Assembly (NCBI GenBank): GCA_965364735.1
Contig: CBDTYW010000207.1
Span: forward strand, 1 to 6,892
Direction: 5' to 3'
Origin: CBDTYW01 sp965364735
GTDB taxonomy: Bacteria > Actinomycetota > Nitriliruptoria > Nitriliruptorales > Nitriliruptoraceae
Length of the DNA stretch: 6,892 nucleotides
This document shows, piece by piece, positions 1 to 5,794 of this stretch. Both the position numbers and the translations under genes were made by a program. Below the pieces are notes generated by a model. The model saw only the letters and a list, made by a program, of their open reading frames with translations, was not told the origin of the DNA and did no database searches. Within the stretch, counting starts at the first letter, position 1, and every line of letters starts with the position of its first letter.

Positions 1-1
1 G

Positions 2-175
2 GACTCGGGGGCGCTCGGCGAGGGGCTCGGGCTCGACGCCTGCCGCCGACATGTCACGGACTTCGGTGGGCGGATCTGGGCTGAGCAGTCGCCTGATGGT
101 GGCCTGATCGTCCGCTTCACCGTCCCACGCCCGTTGACCGGCCTCGCCGTGGAGCACCAGGACGTGCAGCTCTGA
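2..175 (+). CDS. C-terminal end of a sensor histidine kinase (partial, 5' end outside window)
   Basis: The reading frame open from base 2 to the TGA at 173-175 encodes 57 residues with the end of a GHKL ATPase (HATPase_c) domain. A glycine-rich G2-type box, GEGLGLDACRRHV, is followed by FGGRIWAEQSPDGGLIVRFTVP, the usual last helix and beta strands of the kinase catalytic domain. About 17 residues follow the domain, with no extra module. In the family this domain binds ATP and phosphorylates a histidine in the dimerisation domain; those parts, any sensor domain and any membrane segments lie upstream and cannot be seen. The next gene on the same strand encodes a FIST protein, a type of sensor known to work with histidine kinases. 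A strong hairpin 13 bases after the stop suggests the transcript ends here. A GHKL ATPase of another kind is possible, but the WAEQSPDGG pattern favours a histidine kinase. Confidence 0.8.
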   Translation, partial: DSGALGEGLGLDACRRHVTDFGGRIWAEQSPDGGLIVRFTVPRPLTGLAVEHQDVQL

Positions 176-188
176 CGTGGCAAGACGC

Positions 189-217
189 CGCCCCGCTCGG
201 GGGCGACGAGCGGGGCG
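189..217 (+). terminator. GC-rich hairpin after the histidine kinase gene, probable terminator
   Basis: Bases 189-199 and 207-217 form an 11-bp perfect stem (CGCCCCGCTCG with CGAGCGGGGCG) around a 7-base loop. Two further pairs (186-187 with 219-220) lie beyond one mismatch. The hairpin begins 13 bases after the kinase stop codon. There is no T-run after it, which is common for terminators in high-GC actinobacteria but leaves the call uncertain. Confidence 0.5.
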
Positions 218-226
218 ACGAAGCCG

Positions 227-250
227 GTGCGCTCGGGGTACGAGCGCCAC
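227..250. repeat. Second inverted repeat downstream of the kinase gene
   Basis: Bases 229-235 (GCGCTCG) pair with 241-247 (CGAGCGC) around the 5-base loop GGGTA. The stem can grow by two pairs (227-228 with 249-250) if C248 is bulged. It repeats the core of the hairpin at 189-217: CGCTCGGGG occurs at 194-202 and again at 230-238, and CGAGCG at 207-212 and 241-246. It may be a backup terminator or a duplicated structural element. No gene is seen from 176 to 475. Confidence 0.4.
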
Positions 251-289
251 GGCAGGAAGCCGCGGTCTCACCACGACGACTTCCGGTGA

Positions 290-310
290 CGGACCACCTG
301 AGGTGGTCCG
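290..310. repeat. 21-bp perfect palindrome in the leader of the FIST gene, possible operator
   Basis: CGGACCACCT at 290-299 is the exact reverse complement of AGGTGGTCCG at 301-310, with a single central G at 300. As RNA it could fold as an 8-bp stem with the loop CTGAG, but no T-run follows. The near-zero spacer fits a binding site for a dimeric regulator better than a terminator. It lies 166 bases before the preferred FIST start at 476 and 34 bases before the alternative GTG at 344. No regulator can be named from the sequence. Confidence 0.4.
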
Positions 311-475
311 GCTACTGAACACAACGGGGGTCCGTGGCGGATCGTGCCCGCGGATGGTGTCGGCACACCCTGCGCGCGATGGACGCTCGGTCCCGGCCTC
401 ACGGCGCGCGGAGCCCGACACACGTCCGCCGCTAGGTTCCTCGTCGTCCGCCGCCTCCTTCCTCTGGACACGTCG

Positions 476-1630
476 ATGCCCGCCGCAGCCGGTCGTTCCC
501 ATCTCGCGGAGACGCGTGCCGCCGCAGCGGACGCGATCGCCTCGGCGGACGTCGTCGGAGCAGACGTCGTCGTCGTGCTCGCCACGGGGGAGCACGCGGA
601 CGGTCTCGAGGAAGCCCTCGACGTGGCTCTGACCGCCCACCCGACGGCCACGGTCCTCGGAGGCGTCGCCTCGGGCGTCCTCGGCGTCGGTGAGGAACAC
701 GAGCAGGGACCGGCGCTCGTGGCGCTGGCGATGCGCTTCGGGCGCGACGTCGAGTCCTTCCACGCGCAGGTCGACCGAGGTGCCGACGACGTGCCGGTGG
801 TCGCGGGCTGGCCGCTCGCTGACCCGGACGACCTGTTCCTCGTCCTCGCCGATCCGTACGGGTTCCCGATCAACCCTGTCCTCGACGCCGGTGGCTCCGT
901 ACCCGAGCATGCGGTCGCCGGTGGCCTCATCAGCCCCGCGCCCGGAAGGACGCGGCTCATGACGACCATGGGCGTCGTCGACCACGGGGCGGTCGGTCTC
1001 CGGTTGCCCGGCGCGGCTCGTCGGGCGGGAGGGCCGGGCGCGGTGCTCAGCCATGGGTGCCGCCCGGTCGGTGAACCGCTCACGGTCACCCGCGCCGAGG
1101 GCAACGTCCTGTACGAGCTCGCAGGGCGCCCTGCAGCGTTCGTCCTCGCGCACCTGTTCCGTGACGGCGACGAGTCGACGCGGGCTGCCCTGTCCTCCGG
1201 CGTGCAGCTGGGCATCGTCCAGGCGTCATCGCGCGACGACTTCGCCGTGGGGGACTTCCTCATCCGCGGCATCGTGAGGAGCGACCCGGACGACGGGTCG
1301 TTGGTCGTCGGTGACCGGCTGGAGGCGGGGCAGGTCATCCAGTTCCAGGTCCGTGACGCGGGCACCGCGCGGGCCGACCTCAGCCGCCAGCTGGAGCGGG
1401 TCCAGGCCACGGCCGACGACCTCGAAGCGGCCTTGGTCTTCACCTGCAACGGCCGCGGCGCGAGCCTCTTCGGGCAAGCCCACCACGATGTCTCCCTCGT
1501 CGAAGCTGCGCTCGAGGTCCCGACGATCGGAGCCTTCTGCAACGGTGAGATCGGACCGGTCGGTCGGCGGTCGTACGCGCACGGCTTCACGGCCTCCATC
1601 GCCATGCTGTCGTCGTCGGATGGCGTCTGA
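476..1630 (+). CDS. FIST-domain signal-transduction protein (FIST_N plus FIST_C)
   Basis: This is a 384-residue soluble protein, the usual size of a stand-alone FIST protein, with no signal peptide or membrane segment. The FIST_N part covers roughly residues 28-165 and has the glycine-rich GGVASGVLGVGEE stretch (62-74), FLVLADPYGFP (121-131) and AGGLIS (148-153). The FIST_C part covers roughly 170-380 and has SHGCRPVG (192-199), IRGIVRSDPDDG (263-274), QFQVRDAGTARADL (289-302), FTCNGRGASLFG (322-333) and FCNGEIGPVG (354-363). All are family hallmarks; family members more often have Q where His193 stands. FIST domains are thought to bind small ligands, and the NosP group binds haem and senses nitric oxide with a partner histidine kinase; the ligand here is unknown. 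I chose the ATG at 476 because family similarity begins there. The frame is open to a GTG at 344, but that extension looks non-coding. No clear Shine-Dalgarno sequence precedes 476, so the exact start is uncertain. A histidine kinase end lies upstream and glnB 117 bases downstream. Confidence 0.88.
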   Translation: MPAAAGRSHLAETRAAAADAIASADVVGADVVVVLATGEHADGLEEALDVALTAHPTATVLGGVASGVLGVGEEHEQGPALVALAMRFGRDVESFHAQVDRGADDVPVVAGWPLADPDDLFLVLADPYGFPINPVLDAGGSVPEHAVAGGLISPAPGRTRLMTTMGVVDHGAVGLRLPGAARRAGGPGAVLSHGCRPVGEPLTVTRAEGNVLYELAGRPAAFVLAHLFRDGDESTRAALSSGVQLGIVQASSRDDFAVGDFLIRGIVRSDPDDGSLVVGDRLEAGQVIQFQVRDAGTARADLSRQLERVQATADDLEAALVFTCNGRGASLFGQAHHDVSLVEAALEVPTIGAFCNGEIGPVGRRSYAHGFTASIAMLSSSDGV

Positions 1631-1644
1631 CGCCCGCGAGCGAG

Positions 1645-1650
1645 TAGACT
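1645..1650 (+). promoter_or_regulatory. Possible -10 element upstream of glnB
   Basis: TAGACT fits the actinobacterial TANNNT -10 pattern and lies in the 117-base gap after the FIST stop, about 98 bases before the glnB start. I see no convincing -35 hexamer at the right distance and no recognisable GlnR-type (GTnAC/GAAAc) or AmtR-type operator in the gap. A promoter here would separate glnB-glnD from the FIST gene. The call is weak. Confidence 0.2.
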
Positions 1651-1735
1651 CTGTCGAACGCGCTCTGGTCAGCGCAGCGTTCACCTCCGACATCCATCCC
1701 ACTCCAACGCCATGTGCGGCGACGGAGTCGACGAC

Positions 1736-1739
1736 AGGA
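1736..1739 (+). promoter_or_regulatory. Ribosome binding site that fixes the glnB start
   Basis: AGGA stands 8 bases before the ATG at 1748 and supports that start over the in-frame ATG at 1712. The 1712 start would add 12 residues not found in PII proteins. Confidence 0.65.
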
Positions 1740-1747
1740 ACCGGAAC

Positions 1748-2086
1748 ATGAAGCTCGTGACCGCCATCGTGAAGCCCCACAAGGTCGAGCAGATCAAGGA
1801 CGCCCTCCAGGCGCTCGGCATCCAGGGACTCACGCTCTCCGAGGTTCGCGGCTACGGCCGCCAGCGCGGACACACCGAGGTCTACCGCGGCGCCGAATAC
1901 CAGGTTGAGTTCGTGCCGAAGGCGCGCCTCGAGGTCCTGGTCGGCGACGGTCAGGTCGACGACGTGCTGGATCACATCGTGAAGCACGCGCACACCGGCG
2001 AGGTCGGCGACGGCAAGGTCTGGGTCACCGAGATCTCCCGCATCGTGCGGATTCGTACCGGTGAAGAGGACAACGCGGCGCTCTGA
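1748..2086 (+). CDS. glnB: Nitrogen regulatory protein PII (GlnB/GlnK family)
   Basis: This 112-residue protein matches PII along its full length and is the same size as E. coli GlnB. It begins MKLVTAIVKPHK and has the T-loop GYGRQRGHTEVYRGAEYQVEF (residues 35-55), the B-loop TGEVGDGKVWV (about 83-93) and the C-terminal RIRTGEEDNAAL. PII works as a trimer that binds ATP or ADP and 2-oxoglutarate in the clefts between subunits and controls targets such as ammonium transporters and glutamine synthetase regulation. Tyr51, the residue modified by GlnD, is present. Residue 49 is Ala, so the serine phosphorylated in cyanobacterial PII is absent. The start at 1748 aligns exactly with the family N-terminus. 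glnD follows after 40 bases in the same operon. The gene could be named glnK, since actinobacterial PII genes beside amtB and glnD often are; no amtB is seen here. Confidence 0.96.
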   Translation: MKLVTAIVKPHKVEQIKDALQALGIQGLTLSEVRGYGRQRGHTEVYRGAEYQVEFVPKARLEVLVGDGQVDDVLDHIVKHAHTGEVGDGKVWVTEISRIVRIRTGEEDNAAL

Positions 2087-2126
2087 CCGGCCCACGTTCT
2101 GATCGTCAGACCCAGGGCGGGGACGC

Positions 2127-4742
2127 ATGTCGGCTCCACCGATCGAAGCCCTGCGGACACAGCGTTCTGCGCTGTTCGCCGCAGGACCGACGCCCGGCTC
2201 CGCATGGTGTCGGGCGCTCACCGCTGCCGTTGACCGAGCGCTCGTCGATCTCTCCGCACCCGTGGTCGGGGAGATCGGCGTCACGGTTGCGGCCGTCGGT
2301 GGGTACGGACGTCGCGAGCTCGTCCCGGGCTCAGACGTCGACCTGCTGATCCTGCACTCGGGGCTCGACGACGATCGCCTGGGCGAGCTCGTCAAGACGA
2401 TCGTCTACCCCCTCTGGGACGTCGGTCTTCAGGTGGGCTACGCCGTGCGTGACGCGGGGGAGGCCCGCGAGCACGCCCGAGAAGACCTCCTGTCCGCGAC
2501 GGCGATGCTGGACGCCCGGCCCCTGTGTGGTGATGTGGCGCTGCTCCGACGTGTGCGCGCGGACGTGATCGCGGACCTGCGCGGCGACCCCGAGGGCTTC
2601 TTCCTCCGACTGGCTGACGCTGATCGGGTCCGGCGCCGGGCGGGGTCGAGCGCCGAGGCGCTCGAGCCCGGCCTCAAGTCCGGGGCCGGCAGCCTCCGCG
2701 ACGTCCAGTCCCTGCGCTGGGCGGCGTCGGCGCTGCTCGGCGAGCCGACGCTGGACGCTCTGGTGTCGGCGCGCTACCTCGGTGCGCCGGACCGGTCCCG
2801 GCTCGCGCGTGCCTACGAGCAGCTCCTGGCCACCCGCGTCGCCCTGCACCTCGAGGTCGGGGCGGGCGTGGATCGCCCGGGTGCACCTGCCGACGACGTG
2901 CTGCAGCTGCAGGTCCAGCAGCGTGTCGCAGAGCGTCTGGGGCACCGCGACGGCGCCGACGATCGGGACACCGCCGCGCATCGGCTGCTGACGGACCACT
3001 ACCTCGCCGCGCGCACGATCGACCACATCCATCGACGCGCCTGGGTGCTCCTGCGCGCCGACGCCACCGAGGGACGACGTCGCACCCGCACTCCGCAGAT
3101 GGTCGTCGACGGCTTCGAGTTCGTCGACGGCGTGGTGCACATCCCGGACGATGTGGAGATCGGGGCGGTCGACGTGGACGGGGTCCTGTTCGACCCCGAC
3201 TTGCCGATGAGGTTGTTCGCCGTCCTCGTCGAGCTCGACGCCGTCCTGGACCGACGAACAGCCATGCGGGTCCGACGTGCGGTCGTCGCCCGCGACGGCG
3301 AGCCCTGGCCGTGGACGGCGTCCGGACGCCGTCGGTTCCTCGCGGCGCTGTGGCGTGGATCCGCGATGCTCGATGCGCTCGCAGAGCTCGACGACACCGG
3401 CCTGCTCACGTCACTCCTGCCTGAGTGGGAGCCGCTGCGTGGCCGCGCGCAGCGCAACCCGTTCCACCTCTACAGCCTGGACCGACACGCCTGGCACGCG
3501 GCCGCGGAGCTCGGCGATCTGGTCCGGACCGAGGAGTGGGCCTCCTCGGCGCTGGAGCGCGTCCACGACCGCGACGCGATGCTGCTCGGCGCGCTGCTCC
3601 ACGACGTCGGCAAGGCCCACGGCGAGCCGCACTCGATCACCGGCATCCCGGTCGCGCGAGCGCTCGCGGAGCGGCTCGGGGTGTCCCGCTCGACGCTGGA
3701 TCGCATCGGGAGCATGGTCGAGCTGCACCTGCTCCTGCCCGACGTGGCCACGAAGCGCGACCTTGCCGCGATCGAGACCGCGCAGGCCGTCGCCGAGGCC
3801 GTCCCCGACGCCGAGCTGCTGTCATGCCTTCACCTGCTGTCCGCCGCCGACGGTCGCGCGACCGGGCCGTCTGCCTGGTCATCGTGGAAGGCATCCCTCA
3901 TCCACTCCCTCGTGAACAAGGTTCGTGCCGTGATGGAACGCCGAGATGTCGACGAGCTCGATGACGGGGCCGTGCGCACCGCCGAGGAGGCGCAGCGGCT
4001 CGCGCCGTCGATGGGCGTGGACGCGGACGTCGTCCGCGCTCACCTCCGTCGCCTGTCGCCGCGATACGCCGCGACCGTCGACCCGCGGGCGCTCGTCCGT
4101 CACGCGGGCATCGCCGAAGGCGGTTTCGAGGTCGGTGAGGTCCGCACCCGCGTCACACCCGGCGACGAGGGTGAGGACGGGGTGGTCGAGTTCGACCGGC
4201 TGGACGTCGTGGCGATGGACAGCCCCGGGCTGTTCGCGAAGGTCGCCGGCGTCCTCGCCCTGCACGGCGGCTCGGTCGTCGAGGCGCACGCCTTCACTCG
4301 CGACGACGACGTGGCGGTGGACCTCTTCGTGGTGGAGCGCCCGCAGGAGATCCGAGGATCGTGGTGGGCCGCGATCGAGGGAGACATCGATGAGGCGGTG
4401 GCTGGCCGTCTCGCGCTGCGCGCACGCGTCAGCCGCAAGGCACGCGGCGAGGCGCGCCGCATCGAGAAGCTGCCCGACGTCGCCACCCGCATCGACGTCG
4501 AGACGAGCGAGGACGGCGCCGCGACGGTCGTCGAGGTCCACACGATGGACCGGCTCGGCGTCCTGTTCGAGATCGTCACCGCCCTCGCGGAGCTCGAGCT
4601 GAACATCGTGCTCGCGAAGATCCAGACGCTCGGTCACGAGGTCGTCGACGTGTTCTACGTCCGCAACGCGGCCGGCGAGGCGCTCGACGCACATCACGTC
4701 GACGAGCTGCGCCTCGCCATCACGGCCGCGCTGGAGTTCTGA
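2127..4742 (+). CDS. glnD: Bifunctional PII nucleotidyltransferase / nucleotidyl-removing enzyme GlnD
   Basis: This 871-residue enzyme covalently modifies PII when glutamine is low and removes the group when glutamine is high. The nucleotidyltransferase domain (about 45-150) has GGYGRRELVPGSDVDLLIL with the metal-binding pair Asp70 and Asp72. A helical linker (about 150-330) carries the family motif PGLKSGAGSLRDVQSLRW (181-198). The HD domain (about 440-600) keeps its metal residues: His447 in FHLYSLDRH, His492 and Asp493 in LLHDVGK, His502 in PHSITG, and His534. Two glutamine-sensing ACT domains close the protein, at about 691-770 (DSPGLFAKVAGVLALHGG) and about 800-871 (DRLGVLFEIVTALAELELNI). 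All parts look intact, so both activities are expected. AGGG at 2114-2117 stands 9 bases before the ATG. In E. coli the group is UMP, whereas in Corynebacterium and Streptomyces it is AMP; sequence alone does not decide which applies here. The N-terminus before the catalytic motif is shorter than in E. coli. Confidence 0.96.
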   Translation: MSAPPIEALRTQRSALFAAGPTPGSAWCRALTAAVDRALVDLSAPVVGEIGVTVAAVGGYGRRELVPGSDVDLLILHSGLDDDRLGELVKTIVYPLWDVGLQVGYAVRDAGEAREHAREDLLSATAMLDARPLCGDVALLRRVRADVIADLRGDPEGFFLRLADADRVRRRAGSSAEALEPGLKSGAGSLRDVQSLRWAASALLGEPTLDALVSARYLGAPDRSRLARAYEQLLATRVALHLEVGAGVDRPGAPADDVLQLQVQQRVAERLGHRDGADDRDTAAHRLLTDHYLAARTIDHIHRRAWVLLRADATEGRRRTRTPQMVVDGFEFVDGVVHIPDDVEIGAVDVDGVLFDPDLPMRLFAVLVELDAVLDRRTAMRVRRAVVARDGEPWPWTASGRRRFLAALWRGSAMLDALAELDDTGLLTSLLPEWEPLRGRAQRNPFHLYSLDRHAWHAAAELGDLVRTEEWASSALERVHDRDAMLLGALLHDVGKAHGEPHSITGIPVARALAERLGVSRSTLDRIGSMVELHLLLPDVATKRDLAAIETAQAVAEAVPDAELLSCLHLLSAADGRATGPSAWSSWKASLIHSLVNKVRAVMERRDVDELDDGAVRTAEEAQRLAPSMGVDADVVRAHLRRLSPRYAATVDPRALVRHAGIAEGGFEVGEVRTRVTPGDEGEDGVVEFDRLDVVAMDSPGLFAKVAGVLALHGGSVVEAHAFTRDDDVAVDLFVVERPQEIRGSWWAAIEGDIDEAVAGRLALRARVSRKARGEARRIEKLPDVATRIDVETSEDGAATVVEVHTMDRLGVLFEIVTALAELELNIVLAKIQTLGHEVVDVFYVRNAAGEALDAHHVDELRLAITAALEF

Positions 4743-4767
4743 CCCTGCAGTCCAGGAACGTGGTCAG
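4739..4767. terminator. Weak inverted repeat between the convergent glnD and SDR genes
   Basis: CTGAC at 4739-4743 pairs with GTCAG at 4763-4767, and inside it CCTG (4744-4747) pairs with CAGG (4753-4756) around a 5-base loop, leaving a 6-base bulge at 4757-4762. The structure spans both stop codons. Part of the symmetry comes simply from two TGA stops facing each other, and there is no T-run. It could act as a weak two-way terminator. Confidence 0.22.
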
Positions 4768-5654
4768 CTCTTGGACGCGCGGGCGCGACGCTCGTAGCTC
4801 TCACGGGCCTTGGCGTCCGTTGAGATCAGCGCCTTGTGGCCGCCCAGCGTCCGGGTCAGGCCCTCACGCGCATCGACGGGCAGGCCGGCGACGGGCTGGG
4901 TGAGGTTCTTCGACCACCGCGGGACCGTGGCCTCGGCCTTCTCGTGCTTGATGACCCAGACGACCGCATCCGCGACCTCTTCGGCCGTGGCCTTCGGGAT
5001 GATCGAGTCGCCCAGACCTGCAGCGAGCTCGGTCTTGACCGCGTTCGGCATGACGGTGGAGATCATCACGCCCGTGCCGCGGAGCTCCGCGCGCAGCGCG
5101 TCGGACATGCCGACGACCGCGTGCTTCGTGCCGCAGTAGGAGACGAGGTTCGGCAGGCCGACCTTGCCGGCGAGGGAGGCGATGTTGACGATCTGGCCGC
5201 CGTTGCGCTCGACCATGCCAGGCAGCGCGAGCTTGCATCCGAGCAGGACGCCCTTGACGTTGATGTCGAACATCAGGTCGGCGGAGGCGTCGTCTTCCTT
5301 CATGAAGTCGCCGACGAGCATGATGCCGGCGTTGTTGATGAGGATGTCGAGCGGCCCGAACGCGTCCTGCGCGTCGTCGAGGAACTCGCGGAACACGTCG
5401 CGCTTCGTGACGTCGAGCTTGAACGCGGCGCAGCTGTCACCCAGCTCCTCGGCGGTCTCACGCGCGAGGTCGAGGTCGAGGTCTCCGATGGCGACCTTCG
5501 CACCCTCGGCGATCAGCGCCGCGGCGGTGGCCTTGCCGATCCCGCGGGCGCCGCCGGTGATGGCGACGACCACGCCGGTCAGATCCTTGCCGCCACCGAA
5601 CGGGTTCGGGATGGCGTCGAGGTTGATGCGCTTGAGCGGGCCGGGCAGTTCCAT
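4764..5654 (-). CDS. Short-chain dehydrogenase/reductase (SDR family)
   Basis: This 296-residue classical SDR is an NAD(P)-dependent oxidoreductase. The Rossmann motif TGGARGIG is at 33-40, with Asp58 at the end of the second beta strand (AIGDLD), which in this family usually means NAD(H) preference. NNAG is at 107-110, and the catalytic tetrad is Asn132, Ser160 (NIAS), Tyr173 and Lys177 (YCGTK). The PG motif after the sixth beta strand is changed to PN (VMPNAVKTEL, 201-210), as in some actinobacterial SDRs. It has an N-terminal extension of about 25 residues before the fold (MELPGPLKRINLDAIPNPFG) and a C-terminal tail of about 60 residues rich in basic residues, making it longer than the usual 250. 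The substrate cannot be told. TCCCTC at 5660-5665 is GAGGGA on the minus strand, 5 bases before the ATG, and supports this start. It lies downstream of fumC on the same strand and converges with glnD. Confidence 0.92.
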   Translation of the reverse strand: MELPGPLKRINLDAIPNPFGGGKDLTGVVVAITGGARGIGKATAAALIAEGAKVAIGDLDLDLARETAEELGDSCAAFKLDVTKRDVFREFLDDAQDAFGPLDILINNAGIMLVGDFMKEDDASADLMFDINVKGVLLGCKLALPGMVERNGGQIVNIASLAGKVGLPNLVSYCGTKHAVVGMSDALRAELRGTGVMISTVMPNAVKTELAAGLGDSIIPKATAEEVADAVVWVIKHEKAEATVPRWSKNLTQPVAGLPVDAREGLTRTLGGHKALISTDAKARESYERRARASKS

Positions 5655-5679
5655 GGGAGTCCCTCGTGGAGGTCGTTGC

Positions 5680-5700
5680 GCGGGCGACGTGGCGGCCCGC
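5680..5700. repeat. Inverted repeat in the 5' leader of the SDR gene
   Basis: GCGGGC at 5680-5685 pairs with GCCCGC at 5695-5700 around a 9-base loop. It lies 15 bases upstream of the SDR ribosome binding site and 26 bases upstream of the start codon. A 6-bp stem of this composition can arise by chance in such GC-rich DNA. Confidence 0.3.
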
Positions 5701-5712
5701 TTCCTCGAGTTT

Positions 5713-5748
5713 CGGGCCTCGCGGGACCAAATGGCAAGCCGAGGCCCG
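5713..5748. repeat. Nine-bp perfect inverted repeat between fumC and the SDR gene
   Basis: CGGGCCTCG at 5713-5721 is the exact reverse complement of CGAGGCCCG at 5740-5748, with an 18-base loop that includes an A-rich patch (ACCAAATGGCAA). There is no T-run on either side. It may belong to the fumC terminator region or to the SDR leader, or may be a protein-binding dyad. Confidence 0.4.
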
Positions 5749-5750
5749 TC

Positions 5751-5781
5751 ACGAACCCCCGCCGTGAGACGGGGCGTTCGT
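5751..5781 (-). terminator. Hairpin after fumC, probable terminator
   Basis: ACGAAC at 5751-5756 pairs with GTTCGT at 5776-5781, and CCCC at 5757-5760 with GGGG at 5771-5774, with C5775 bulged: ten pairs and one bulge. An alternative inner stem, CCGT-GAG-ACGG at 5762-5772, is also possible. On the minus strand it starts 13 bases after the fumC stop codon, the same distance as the kinase hairpin at 189-217. No T-run follows, so this is a probable rather than certain terminator. Confidence 0.45.
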
Positions 5782-5794
5782 CGGGCAGGTGACC

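Noticed and set aside
268..1605. A 445-codon open frame on the minus strand opposite the FIST gene
   Set aside because: Its product is low-complexity (Ser, Arg, Pro, Thr rich) and matches no family I know, while the plus strand encodes all FIST motifs. It is a typical shadow frame of high-GC DNA.
1660..1675. Small inverted repeat GCGCT/AGCGC between the FIST gene and glnB as a terminator
   Set aside because: The stem has only 5 pairs with a 6-base loop and no T-run, which is expected by chance at this base composition.
1712..1747. The upstream in-frame ATG at 1712 as the glnB start
   Set aside because: It would add 12 residues absent from PII proteins. The ATG at 1748 has AGGA 8 bases upstream and matches the family N-terminus exactly.
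1226..2395. A 389-codon minus-strand open frame across the FIST end, glnB and the glnD start
   Set aside because: It runs opposite three recognised genes and a spacer and shows no family motif, so it is a shadow of strong codon bias.
2331..3140. A 269-codon minus-strand open frame inside glnD
   Set aside because: It lies fully opposite the conserved nucleotidyltransferase and linker regions of glnD and has no recognisable domain.
4836..5792. A 318-codon plus-strand open frame opposite the SDR gene
   Set aside because: The product is rich in Asp, Arg, Gly and Val with no motif, while the minus strand encodes a complete SDR with its catalytic tetrad and ribosome binding site.
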